A DNA stretch of 64,000 nt from Hanleya hanleyi (lineage: Eukaryota > Mollusca > Polyplacophora > Lepidopleurida > Hanleyidae), in assembly GCA_036873755.1 (NCBI GenBank), contig JAVTVY010018902.1, forward strand, positions 1 to 64,000, read 5' to 3'. Positions 21,262-32,248 of this stretch are shown here, in pieces. The notes below the pieces were generated by a model. The model saw only the letters and a list, made by a program, of their open reading frames with translations, did not search any database and had not been told where the DNA came from. The translations under genes were made by a program, and so were the position numbers. How positions within the stretch are numbered: position 1 is the stretch's first letter; each line of letters opens with the position of its first letter.

Positions 21262-22872
21262 CTGGAACGAAGCTGATACGTGGAAGAGAAGAGTACAGAT
21301 TTTGGTGGTGCCCATTCCCGCCCGCTGAAGGGGCATGCTTTGTTTCATCGCCAGTCTCTGCATCGCCAGCACTTTCTTTGACACTCGCCTCACAGGGACC
21401 GGCCTGTGACACTAACTTATCCAAGACGTCCATACTGCGGTCATCGCCTTCGATGTTATTCACCAAAGACTGCGTGTGTCTCTGGTCGATTTCCACTTCG
21501 CACAAATCAAAATCTGCAGGATCTGCAGCAGAATGGTCAGGCAGTGACGAGGTGTACGTTTTTACGGCTGTCCGCTCGGAGTCGTACTCGCACAAGTGAC
21601 TGAACGACTTGTCCTGAATTTCAGGCTTTGACGACGATGAATTTTTAACATTGTTTTCCTGTTCTGAACTACTAAGAGATCTGGCAAATTTGGCATATGC
21701 AATAGCTTGGGGGTTCTGCTCAACCAAAATAGACTTGACCTGTGTTTGTTCTGCATCGTCAACACAAGGTTGTGCTTCCTGATCTTCGATGCCGCAAGGT
21801 TCAGCCACAAGCTCATCCGACCCTCTCGATTCCGCTCCGAAAGACAGTTCATCCACACAACGTTCCTCCGTGACCTCTGCATACTCCTCGGAGGTCTTCC
21901 CAGATACACAGAAATGAGAAACGACGTCCTGGATGATATTCGCTACCACCTGTTGAGCTTCCGACTCCAAACTCCGGTGAAGAGACACTTCCTCTCGAGC
22001 AGTCTTTATCTGTTCTAGGTGTTTTGGTGGCTTACTCTTCAATGAAAAAGTTCCATTGCCGAACTCACCACCAATGGGAAAGCGTGTTGGGCCAGATTCC
22101 CCGTAGTCTGAACCTGGGACACCGGAAACAATGCAGACAGCCGGCTGAATGGAAATTTCTGTGACTAGACTCTTGGGTAAAGTGTTCTCGTTCTCAGAGG
22201 GGATCTCGGCTAACTGGTCACTTTCTATCGGGCTATCAACTCGCATAGGAAGCTCAGTGACTGTCGATGTTTCCACTGGCCGGCCACTCGATTGAAGATC
22301 CTGCCAGCGTTCAGCCATGCGGCCGAGCGAGACCCCGACAGGAAGTCCCCCTTGCTCATCATTGTTCTCCCCGCCACCCAAAACTATACTACTCAAGAAA
22401 CTGGCACACTCGTCCATCGCCTCTGGTTTCTTGTCGCCAGAACGCCGTTCATCCTGGGACTCGCGGTCTCGTGGCGTCGAAGTCTTGCGTATATCTTGTG
22501 ATGTGTGAACGACATTGCGGATGTCCTGCGACTTCTGTGCAGTATTTCGAACATCCTGTGAATCTGGGAGCAGGTTGCGGATATCCTGCGACTCCCGGAT
22601 GACATTTCGAACGTCTTGTGACTTCGGCGCAGTATTTTGGACCTCAGCTGCCTCTGGTTCATCCTGTTCTTTCTTGCTCTTATCCGGCTCAACGTCTCCT
22701 TCGTCAGATTTTTCAGAGACTTTGGCATCCCCAGATTCTGCCAAACCCCTCTCAGGCGAATCTCTCGTCTTGACAGTCGTTGAGATCACTGTGAAGGTAC
22801 TTGGGAGATTTTCGTCCGCCAATCTGACATCTCTGCACTTGATGCCTTCTTTTGAGGCTTTTCCAGCACCAA
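21262..22872 (-). CDS. Exon: 537-codon acidic linker with candidate PKA-anchoring helix
   Basis: This is the longest open frame in the window. The acceptor is at ATCATTACAG|TTGG and the donor is an excellent CCAG|GTAAAG; the exon is phase 1 to phase 1 and 1611 bases. The frame stays open a little past both splice sites, so the upstream ATG is not a real start. The protein is rich in S, E, D, Q and K and looks disordered. It carries five consecutive 10-residue SQD[VI]RN repeats and an amphipathic stretch AQQVVANIIQDVVSHF that fits the consensus for binding the type II regulatory subunit of PKA. There is no KH domain, unlike AKAP1, the known protein combining an RII-binding helix and a Tudor domain. 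In phase it joins the 17971-18088 exon to give ISFVP-G-STFPMYVV. A disordered scaffold between two Tudor domains is the simplest reading. Confidence 0.82.
21908..21967 (-). other. Candidate PKA RII-binding amphipathic helix
   Basis: The encoded segment ESEAQQVVANIIQDVVSHFC places A, VV, II, VV and F at the spacing A-xx-VV-xx-II-xx-VV-xx-F. This satisfies the published AKAP pattern of paired aliphatic residues every 3-4 positions, with hydrophilic residues between. It is the only strongly amphipathic helix seen in the otherwise disordered exon. A chance helix or another helix-binding partner remains possible. Confidence 0.5.
22472..22621 (-). repeat. Coding tandem repeat, 5 x 10 residues (SQD[VI]R[NK])
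   Basis: Inside the 537-codon exon the 10-residue units SQDVRNVIRE, SQDIRNLLPD, SQDVRNTAQK, SQDIRNVVHT and SQDIRKTSTP follow one another, with a sixth degenerate SQDERR 14 residues after the last. The first five positions are conserved and the rest vary, so selection on the SQDxRN core is plausible. The underlying DNA is a 30-base repeat. The S-Q pairs are a minimal ATM/ATR-type phosphosite motif, but that is only a pattern match. Confidence 0.85.
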
Positions 22873-23681
22873 CTGTAATGATCAAAATAGTGATTTCATC
22901 CACCATACAATTAACGTATTCCCTGAACTAAAGACATTAGATTCGGCAAAACAATTGCCAAGGCCTTATGACTTTGCCTCTGCATTTTTCAGAAAAGTTT
23001 GTAACCTGTAAACCAAAATGTTATCAACCAAGGCAATGCATAGTCACATGCCAATCATATGGTTTGTTTTGGTTGCATAGCCAACCAAAACATAGATAGA
23101 GCCATTATGTTGCAACATGGAGATAGAACTAAGGTTTGAGTAGCTGAATTCTATCATGCAATATTCTGCATTTAAAAGTAAATGTGGCATGCAGGTTTGG
23201 ACAACTTACAGACAATGCAAGTGTGGGCGAATCATTTATACATTGAATTTGAATAATTTGAATGGGAAATTTGCACTACGAGGATTTGCATGGGTCTCTG
23301 CAAGGCACTGCTGGAGAAAACAACAATGATTTCAGCCGTGGTTCATTCAAATTCACTTTGCCCTATCTATTAACCCAGGATGATATTTTGAACTAGTGAT
23401 AGCTGGCTCAATTTTTTTTCATATGTACTATACTTTCCCAGTATTCAAAGAAAGTGTCATTGTGCTTAGAATAATGAATAATTTGGCAAATATTACATGA
23501 AACTATGGGTTCATACTCCATGTAAGAATCACGAGACAATACATACAATAGTCTGGGGACAACAATATGTCTAGACTTGTGCCTTTTCAGCGACACAAAG
23601 ACCCAGACAATAGCTTCCTACATCAAGTATCGACCAAAATATGACCCACAAAAATAATTAAAGTGCAAATTTTCCATTTAC
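22873..23681. other. Intron; likely hides one small exon
   Basis: Splice phases (0 then 1) require an extra exon or alternative site here. One candidate on the minus strand follows the strong acceptor TTTTCTCCAG at about 23312, giving CAG TGC CTT GCA GAG ACC CAT GCA. Its donor is unclear. Confidence 0.35.
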
Positions 23682-23945
23682 TTCGTCAGGTAATTCCCTC
23701 AACTTGAGATCCGGATATCTTTTCAAGACGAGCTGGGTCTTTCTGCACAAAGAAAATTTTGCCGGACGCAGATATTCACGGAATAAAGTGGTTCTTTGCT
23801 CGGCAGTAATGCTAACTAATTCATGTGGTCCTATGAATTTACCTCTTTCCTTGATGACCTCGTTGATGTTGATTGGTGGATTGTCCTCCTGCACAATGGA
23901 GAGTTCGACCATCCAGAGGTCACGACTGTCTCCACCACCCGTTAC
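23682..23945 (-). CDS. Exon: end of eTud domain 1 plus linker
   Basis: The exon is 88 codons, phase 0 to 0. The acceptor is TATAAGCAG| and the donor GAA|GTAAAT, which is weaker than the others. The translation starts VTGGGDSRDLWMVELSIVQE, followed by ININEVIKERGKF. This fits the closing SN-like strand and helix of an extended Tudor domain, where a W/Y-x-V-x-L strand is followed by IN..L...G. About 50 more residues follow (GPHELVSITAEQRTTLFREY, then a basic LKRYPDLKLRELPDE), without a family I recognise. The open frame continues a few codons past the donor and then stops, which supports the splice. The end phase (0) does not match the start of the next recognised exon (phase 1), so a small exon or an alternative splice site is likely between them. 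Confidence 0.75.
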
Positions 23946-24279
23946 CTGCTTATAGTAATAGGGTCAATGGGGTCAGACAAGATACTGGCATGCTGTACTG
24001 ATCGAATATGAACAGACTATATGTACTCGGTATTACAACTATATAATACACTGAATGTGACAAACCTTAATTCTCTCTCTCTTTCTCTCCTATATAATAC
24101 ACTGATGGTAGTTGCAGTTCTATTCGTAGAACTTCCGTCAACTTCTCCACAGGGCAGAACTTCGACATTTTTGCTTTACTTTTTCCGAATTTGGTCAGGG
24201 ACACACACAGGCATCATTTAGATTCCTAAATCGAGCTATCTGCAGCTGAATCTATGGGTTTCATAACGATTTTTAAGGA

Positions 24280-24600
24280 TTTCCTGATTTTGTGGTCAAA
24301 GAGACCTTGCCCTAAATTTTGGTACACGACACATTGTCTCCCCTAAATGTATCTACAGACAACAAAAAAATCATGATTTTTAACAAATTCCTCATTTTGG
24401 GGCACAGTGACCTTGACCTAGATTTTGGTATGTGACACATCATCTCCTCCTAGGGTATCCACTCACCAAAACATGGAACTGCATATAGAAAACTGTCCCA
24501 GATATAGGCCGGACATGAGGGGATGGACGGACAGACAGACGGAAACCGCCATCACATAATACTTCTGCCTTTTGGATGGGCGTATAAAACTGACAGCAGA
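24280..24600 (+). repeat. Tandem-core repeat fragment with ACGG tail
   Basis: Two diverged units contain 'ccttgacctagattttggt' style blocks. They are followed by GGATGGACGGACAGACAGAC and a 3' region ending CTTTTGGATGGGCGTATAAA. The structure is that of the other tandem-core elements, but the 3' end is of another type. Confidence 0.55.
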
Positions 24601-25207
24601 CATGGGTTTCAGTCTACACTGGGTAGCCATCATAATAGAGTGACAAGGCCGAATTATTACAACATTTACCATGAATATCATTCTGCTGTAACTGAACTTT
24701 CTCATTTTACAGAAGACAGGCCTGCATGTGGCTCACGGTGAAAACATAGGAGAAAATTTGTCAAAATATAGGAATTTTATTAATAAAATATAGGAAATAA
24801 GACGGGTCACTACTACATTGTATGTTCCAAAATTGGTAGTTTTTTTGGTGTTTAATAAAATTATTTCCACTGAATGCGGTCATAGTTGTGGTGGTTGAGG
24901 AGACTCGTTCTGCTGCTTGGTTCAAGAAAGAGAAATTTAAATGTTTTCATATTTGCCAAGGGAAGCGAGGCAAAAAAAAAAATTCTGAAATGTATTTTCC
25001 CATGCCAAATTGACTCAGTTCAGAGCATTGGTGAAGCTTTTCATGCGAAAAAGTCAAAATATAGGAAATATAGGAGGAATGACTCAAAAATATAAGAAAA
25101 TATAGGAAATATATGAAGCACTTGAAGGCCTAAGAAGAGGAAGTCTGAAATCAGCCAACTGACAGGAAAGTGCCGCATCTGGCCAGACGCAATGAGTAGA
25201 ACATTAC

Positions 25208-25318
25208 CTTGTTAAGAAATTTACACTTCAGTAGTTTATCCTTGACCATGTCATTGAAGAGCCACTTGGCCTCGTGAGTCAGCTCCGTGGGGATCCCGGT
25301 GAGACGGCACTCTACAGC
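25208..25318 (-). CDS. Exon: eTud domain 1, SN-like helix segment
   Basis: The exon is 37 codons, phase 0 at both ends. On the minus strand it has a good acceptor (TTTTACAG) and a donor of the form AAG|GTAATG. The translation begins AVECRLTGIPTELTHEAKWL and continues to CKFLNK. This matches the part of an extended Tudor domain after the barrel, where A.xC.L.GI is followed by W/EA..F and a basic DK.L.CK strand, as in SND1 and the TDRD family. Joined to the next exon in frame, it runs into a plausible W-V-E-L strand. The preceding exon, which should carry the aromatic cage and DYGN loop of this first domain, was not located in the repeat-rich DNA upstream. It is too short to be distinguished by ORF length. 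Confidence 0.75.
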
Positions 25319-25629
25319 CTGTAAAACAAGAGAGAATGCAAACCATATTTAACAAAACACTGCATACCGACTCTCTGGTTTTTAAAATTTGGATTTGTTT
25401 TTTTCTAGTAATGCGAGCCGAGAGTGATCACTCTCCATTCAGTCCCTCGTGTCAGTATAAACAGCTGTTGATCACCTTGACTTTGTACAGTGAGAGTGAT
25501 TCACTCTTGTCAGTACTAGTATTACTCTCCATCATTGTTTTAATATGCAGGCGAGTGATCAAGGTCTCCTGAGGTGAAAGTTAGGTGAGTGATGAAGAGG
25601 GAGAGTGATTACTTCCCTTAACCCTACCT

Positions 25630-25680
25630 GGCCTGGGGGGGGAGGGGGCACTTTCCGTCTTCCCCCCCCCCCCCCATGTT
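25630..25680. repeat. Poly-G / poly-C inverted tracts
   Basis: A G8AG5 run is followed after about 15 bases by a C14 run. The pair could form a G:C hairpin or a quadruplex. No gene is seen in 25319-26030. Confidence 0.6.
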
Positions 25681-26129
25681 GGTTTTTTGCTCCTATCTCC
25701 GGAACAAAAAAAAATTGAGAGCTGAAACTCCGTGACTTTTTAGATCATCATATTGGGGTCATTTTGAGCCTATTTGCATTAGTCCTGGAGCAGATTATCA
25801 TGGGTAAATTCAAAATGGCGGCCATGTGGGGTACCAGAAAAGTGATGTTTTCGTTATATTTCTTCAAAATTTTTGCTTTTCTCTATGGATAAGTGGGTAA
25901 AACCTATTTTATTTCATATCAGATTATTATTTACTAATTGAATCATGTAGTTTTTGCGAAGAAAAAACAAAAATTAGAAAATTCTGACCATCTGGCCATC
26001 TTGGATTTTTTTACATTTTCTTGTAGAGCTTGACTCAAAGATATAGTGTGGTAAGTTTCAGCCCTCTAGCCTTAGTGATAGCGAAAATATATAGTGGGGG
26101 CATCAATGATGCATACCAAATTTTACATC

Positions 26130-26905
26130 AAGCACTTGAACGGTACCAGAGATAGAGATCATCAATGATTTCGCCCATCCTTCCCGCCACTCAGAGGAAC
26201 AGATGTAGTTATTCAATGCAAGTCTCTTGATACATCGATGCTGTATACCAAGTGTCGTATAGAACACTTAAATGGTATCAGAGATTTACATCGTTGAAGA
26301 TTTTGCATAAATTGAAGATGGCCATCAAGATTTCTGCCCAGTCAGAGAAACCAGTTCTGTCATTCATCGGGAGTCTCTTGATACATCGATGATGTATACT
26401 ATATTTTACATTGAGCACTTGAACGAGATCAGAGATAGAGAACATCGATGATTTTGAATAAATTAAAGATGGCCACCAATCCGAGGAACAGATGTGGTTA
26501 TTCATTGCAAGTCTCTTGATACATCGATGCTGTATACCAAATTTTGTATAGAACATTTAAATGGTATCAGAGATATACATCATTAAAGATTTTGCATAAA
26601 TTGAAGATGGCCACCAAGGTTTCCACCCAATCAGGGAAAGTGGTTTGGTCATTCCATTAAAGTTTCTTGATGTATCGATGATCTATACCAAGTTTAACAC
26701 TGAACAGCGGAATGGTTTCCGAGATACCAAAGGTTAATGGTTTCGCAAAAATTAAAGATAACCGCCAAATTTCCATCCAATTGGGTCCAGATTCAGTAAG
26801 TTTCTGGGTCACAAGCATATGGATGTGCACTGCAAGTTTGGTGTACCAAGGGTAAGTGGTTCTAAAGATATCTTGGTAACGAGAAAGCTTTGACGGCTTC
26901 GAATA
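26130..26905. repeat. Tandem-core repeat, GATACATCGATG family
   Basis: At least four units have GATACATCGATG (or GATGTATCGATG) at 26229, 26390, 26518 and 26669, each with AATTGAAGATGGCCA and AATGGTATCAGAGAT blocks. Spacing is irregular (161, 128 and 151 bases). It ends against ACATGAGGCACC...GGTGC and CTCCTCAGCCCC at 26911-26945, the 5' signature seen also at 18769 and 59801. Short ORFs through it are not genes. Confidence 0.65.
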
Positions 26906-27140
26906 AATTAACATGAGGCACCAGAGGTGCTACAACTCCTCAGCCCCTTAACAGTCTAGACCAAGATGTTTTTATGAGTGTATAAGTTTGGATGAATAGC
27001 AGTGAGTTATGGCATGCGAAATGCAAACCCAAGCCACAACTGGGACAGATATACGGATGGATAAACTGACACACGGACGGACAATCAGAATCCAGTATAC
27101 CCCCAACTACTAGGTATCCACATATCTGCAGGGAAATACA

Positions 27141-29914
27141 CCATAGAGGTCCATGTCCTCCGCTAGCAGCACCAGTTATAGTGGATTACTGGCACTGCTG
27201 CTTAATGATATCTCATATCATTGATGAAGAGTATGATTTGAAAATGGAGATGTCGCTGATGAGCTTAACATAATCTAATATAGCGGATGGCACCCATATT
27301 TGATTATGCACATCCATAAAACATAATACTAACTGTCCTCTCATCAATGTCCATGCACTCTCCAAGTTTGAAGTAGATTGGTTGAATCGTTCTAGAGTTC
27401 TTGTCCAGACAAGATATAAATGCTGAAAATCTAAGATGACTGATGGTGGCCATCTTGGATTACACAGGTAACTGAAAAGCAATGCCAACTGTCCTCTCAC
27501 CGAAGTCAAGCCAAACTGCAAGTTTGAAGTTGATCAGTTGAATTATTCTAGAGTTGTTGTCCAGACAAGATGCAACTGCTTAAAATGCAACATAATCCAA
27601 TATCCCTGGTTGATGGCAGCCACATTGGATTATGCTCGTTCATGAAACACAATCCTAACCGGGATCTCACCAAGGTCAAGGGACTCCCCAAGTTTGAAGT
27701 AGATCAGTTGAATCGTACTCCAGCTATTGTCCGGACAAGATCAAACTAAAATCCAATGAAATCCAATATGGCTGATGGTGGCCATATTGGATGAAGCACG
27801 TCCTTGAAAAACAATCCTAATCCGGCCTCCTCTCAACAATGTCAAGGCACTCCCCAGGTATGAAGTAGATCGGTTGAATCGTTCTCGAGTTATTGTCCGG
27901 ACAAGATCCAACTGCTTATAATCCAATATGGGTGACGGCGGCCATATTAGATTATGCACATTGCTGAAAAACAATCCCAACAGTCCTCTCACCAATGTCA
28001 AGGCACACCCCAAGTTTGAAGTTGATTGGTTAAATCGCTCACGAGTTATTGTCCAGACAAGAAAATCAAAGATCCAAACTGCTTATAATCCAATATGGCT
28101 GACAGCGGCCATATTGGATTATGCACATCGCTGAAAAACAATCCCATCTGTGCTCTCATCGATGTCATGGCACACCCCAAGTTTGAAGTTGATCGGTTGA
28201 ATCGTTCACGAGTTATTGTCCGGACAAGAAAATGTAAGATCCAACTGCTTATAATCCAATATGGCCGACGGCAGCCATATTAGATTACGCACATTGCTGA
28301 AAAATAATCCCAACCGTCCTCTCACCAATGTCAAGGCACACCCCAAGTTTGAAGTTGATTGGTTGAATCATTCACAAGTTATTGTCCGGACAAGAAAATG
28401 TAAGATCCAACTGCTTATAATCCAAAATGGCTGACAGCGGCCATAATGGATTATGCACATTGCTGAAAAACAATCCCAACCGTCCTCTCACCAATGTCAA
28501 GCCAAACTGCAAGTTTAAAGTCGATCAGTTGAATTATTCTATAGTTGTTGTCCAGACAAGATGCAACTGCTTAAAATGCAACATAATCCAATATCCCTGG
28601 TTGATGGCAGCCAAATTGGATTATGCTCGTTCATGAAACACAATCCTAACCGGGATCTCACCAAGGTCAAGGGACTCCCCAAGTTTGAAGTAGATCAGTT
28701 GAATCGTACTCCAGCTATTGTCCGGACAAGATCAAACTAAAATCCAATGAAATCCAGCATGGCTGATGGTGGCCATATTGGATTAAGCACGTGACGTCTT
28801 TAAAAAACAATCCTAATCCTCCTCTCAACAATGTCAAGGCAGTCCCCAGGTATGAAGTAGGTCGGTTGAATCGTTCTCGAGTTATTGTCCGGACAAGATC
28901 CAACTGCTTATAATCCAATATGGGTGACGGCGGCCATATTAGATTACGCACATTGCTGAAAAACAATCCCAACAGTCCTCTCACCAATGTCACGGCACAC
29001 CCCAAGTTTGAAGTTCATCGGTTAAATCGCTCACGAGTTATTGTCCGGATAAGAAAATCTAAGATCCAAACTGCTTATAATCCAATATGGCTGACAGCGG
29101 CCATATTGGATTATGCACATCGCTGAAAAACAATCCCATCTGTCCTCTCATCGATGTCAAGGCACTCCCCAAGTTTGAAGTATATCAGTTGAATCGTACT
29201 CCAGTTATTGTCCGGACAAGATCAAACTGCTTAAAATCCAATGAAATCCAGTATGGCTGATGGTGACCATATTGGATTAAGTACGTCCTTGAAAAACAAT
29301 CCTAATCCTCCTCTCAACAATGTCAAGGCACTCCCCACATATGAAGTAAATCGGTTGAATCGCTCTCGAATTATTGTCCGGAAAGGATCCAAATGCTTAT
29401 AATCCAATATGGCTGACGGTGGCCATATTAGATTACGCACATTGCCGAAAAACAATCCCAATCGTCCTCTCAGTCTCACCAATGTCCAGGCACACCCCAA
29501 GTTTGAAGTTGATCGGTTAAATCGTTCAGAAGTTATTGTCTGGACAAGAAAATCTACGATCCAACTGCTTATAATCCAATATGGCTGATGGTGGCCATAT
29601 TAGATTACGCACATTGCTGAAAATAATCCCAACCGTCCTCTCACCAATGTCAAGGCACACCCCAAGTTTGAAGTTGATCAGTTAAATCTTTCACGAGTTA
29701 TTGTCCGGACAAGAAAATGTATGATCCAACTGCTTATCATCCAAAATGGCTGACGGCGGCCATAATGGATTATGCACTTTGGCGAAAAACAATCCCAACC
29801 GTCCTCTCGCCAATGTCAAGGCACACTCCCAAGTTTCAAGTTGATCGGTTAAATCGTTCACGAGTTATTGTCCGGGACAAGTAAAAGTTACAGAATTTCG
29901 GACACCGGTGTTTT
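27141..29914 (+). mobile_element. Tandem-core element, 166-bp family, copy b
   Basis: It begins with the CCATAGAGGTCCATG hairpin (second arm shortened) and contains about sixteen diverged 166-base units. It ends in TACAGAATTTCGGACACCGGTG, as in copy a. A block starting TGCAACTGCTTAAAATGCAA at 27571 recurs at 28562, 991 bases on. That is about six units, and the flanking unit types recur with it, so a six-unit higher-order duplication has occurred. Long frames on both strands follow from the repetition. Confidence 0.75.
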
Positions 29915-30899
29915 CTTATTCTGAAATTCAAAGGAGATCTATTCAGAATCAAAACAAACCTCCAATACCTTACATGTTATTTTCATAGTGCCTAGTCACA
30001 TTGTTACAATATTGCAAGCCCAATTTGTGCTTTGAAAAAAAAAACCCACGTGAGGTATCGGAGAATTTGTTTGATCCTGAACAGATTTCCTTAAAATTTC
30101 AGAATAAAAATGCACAAATTACATATAGATACTGTGGAGAATTTCACTTCTCTAAGAAAAACTGGCTCCGATAGCCGAAAATCACATCCCATCATAATGT
30201 GAGATTTAAACTCCCCTGACGAACTCCGTTGGTAATGCATTAGCGTCAGTGCAACAACAACAACAACAATGAACTTTATTGGGTTTGCCATACCTTTCGC
30301 TATCTTCCATTCTTCCATGATGTATATTTTAGAGGACTTGTTATGCGAGACACCCATTGTACTGGCCGACGACCACAGTTCATTTTACAACTGAAAACTG
30401 AATTCCATCATCGGATGTGTTGGCAGGAAGCACAGACACATGGGCACTACTTTCGTTTTTGACTACTTTCGTTTTTGACAATCTCACAGGTTCCTACAAT
30501 TCTGTTACAAGACAAAGTACAAGTTGCCCTTTTCCGAGAAAATAGGCGTTTATTATTGTTCAAATCCATTTTGATAACTTTTAGACGAACTAACAAGTCG
30601 ATTTTCACAGTTTTAATGTCGGACTATTTTTTCTCAACAGCGTAGGGATACGACAATTAGCCGAGTCAGGCAATACCGTACTACTGAATATGCAGAGGAA
30701 TATAGACTTCTAGACCAAACCAATGACCAGTCATTCACTACACTGAACCAATGGCTGAAATACAACTTTACTATGGAGCTCTTTATTGGCTACATGCCAG
30801 TAAGTGTATGTAAATCAGTATGAAAGTAGGCCTAATGTATGCATACTTGGAGATCCCTTTTCAGAAGACTGGAAAATGGTAGAAAAATTAAAAAAAATG

Positions 30900-31076
30900 T
30901 AAAAAAATAATTAATGACCGGTTAGACCTGAAAGTTTCAAAGGCACAAGTAAAAAATAAAAGGATCATAACCTGTAAGTTTCAAGAACTTCCTCGCAATA
31001 GTTTTCAAGATACGGCTCGGACAGACACACTGCTAGGGCCACAACAATACTCCTGAGCCCGTAGGGCTGAGGAGTA
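30900..31076 (+). mobile_element. 3' end of a tandem-core element
   Basis: GTTTTCAAGATACGGCTCGG is followed by ACAGACACAC, then GGCCACAACAATAC and the hairpin AGCCCGTAGGGCT (31056-31068) with GAGGAGTAA. This is the same 3' terminus as at 20056 and 61358 in diverged form. The 5' part is missing. Confidence 0.65.
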
Positions 31077-31342
31077 AAAATGGGGGGTGTGGAGGTTCTA
31101 ATTTGATAACTTCTGTAAGTTGGTCCCATGACTGAAGAGAATGACTGCAATGGTTTTCTCATAACCCAGTATAATGGCAGCCACGTGTTAAATCAGCTGA
31201 ACTTGTTAAGGAGAATTCAATAGACAATCAGGACAGTGCTTGCAAACGAGTTATTGTCTTTCGGGGTCACGGTGTCAGTAGAACAACTCAAATTTGTAAC
31301 CAATGCTGAGATATCAGATAATAATATCCATTCACACATTAA

Positions 31343-31993
31343 AGTGATCGTAAACCCTCAAGTAAAGTTTCCATCAAATGAATGACCATTGAAAACAGTG
31401 TGAGAAAATATTTATTGTAATTTTTTACGATTTTATTACACAGAGTAAACGGCAAATAAAGCATGGTATTCTATGGTGGTCTGTTGGAATCATATTTAGG
31501 TCCAGTGATGTCACTCGGCCTTAATACATATATTTCAAACTTTGTATGCACATTCCAATGCTTGATTCAAGCTTGAGGTATGTATACTTTGAGTTTCAAC
31601 ACAGACTCACTGTTCCAATACACATGTTTCACCAAAATCTGGGAGATGTCAACTCATAAGTGTCAAGTCAATTTGAATGTTGCTTTTAATTTCCCCGATT
31701 TTGGAGAAACATGCACATTGGAACAGTGAGTCTGTGTTGAAACTCAAAGTATACACACCTTGCACTTGAATCAAGCATTGGAAAGTGCATACACAGTTTG
31801 AAATATATGTATTAAGGCAGTGTGACATCACTGGACCTAAATATGATTGCAACATACCACCATAGAATACCATGTTTTATTTGCAGTTTACTCCGTGTAA
31901 TAAAATCGAAAAAAATTACAATAAATATTTTCAGACACCGTTCGCAATGGTCTTTCATTTGATCGAAACTGTACTTGAGGGTTCACGATCACT
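31343..31993. mobile_element. TTAA-flanked foldback element, 651 bp
   Basis: TTAA at 31339-31342 and 31994-31997 flank arms of almost 300 bases that are near reverse complements, starting AGTGATCGTAAACCCTCAAG on the left. Between the arms only a few tens of bases are unique. TTAA target use points to piggyBac or Kolobok. Its first bases match the element at 62298 (AGTGA[AT]CGTAAA). A solo end is present at 13677. Confidence 0.8.
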
Positions 31994-32008
31994 TTAAATA
32001 ATATAACT

Positions 32009-32248
32009 GTGGAAATCTCTCTAATAATTCAATCCCCTTATCAAAATTCAATCACTCCCAATTATGGGAACAAAATTCGATTGATCGTTCTAATAAATTC
32101 GATCAGCCCCTAAAATCCTTGAAATAAAGGGTTATGTGCATGATTTTGGACCATTTCGTCAAATTTTTATTCTAATAAATTTGATCACCCCCAGATTTTA
32201 TGCTGGGAAATTTCACTTCCTGTGATTGAATTATTAGAGCGATTACCG
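32009..32248. mobile_element. TA-flanked MITE, CGGTAA family
   Basis: The right end reads CACTTCCTGTGATTGAATTA then TTAGAGCGATTACCG|TA. The left end (TCTCTCTAATAATTCAATC) is its eroded inverse. The interior shares more than 100 bases with 47815-47935, and the ends match the complete copy at 50797-51012. Confidence 0.65.

Larger units (their letters stand above)
8875..25318 (-). other. Span of a multi-Tudor-domain gene (partial model)
   Basis: Seven exons on the minus strand belong to one gene by content and order. Two encode the C-terminal half of an extended Tudor domain, one encodes a 537-codon acidic linker, and four encode most of a second extended Tudor domain. The third exon ends in phase 1 and the fourth starts in phase 1; the fourth ends in phase 2 and the fifth starts in phase 2; the fifth ends and the sixth starts in phase 0. 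The first and second also join in phase 0. Two joins do not fit (23682 to 22872, and 13136 to 8965), so one small exon is probably missing at each. The start of the first Tudor domain and the end of the second were not found. Multi-Tudor proteins of this kind usually act in germ granules and the piRNA pathway by binding dimethylarginine; that role here is inference. Confidence 0.75.

Noticed and set aside
21233..22906. The 557-codon frame as an intact single-exon gene starting at its ATG
   Set aside because: Strong acceptor and donor lie inside the frame, and downstream exons join in phase, so it is an internal exon.
30290..30357. First exon MGVSHNKSSKIYIMEEWKIA with donor AAAG|GTATGG as the start of the Tudor gene
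   Set aside because: The ATG context and donor are acceptable, but nothing links it to the Tudor exons and the sequence has no family match.
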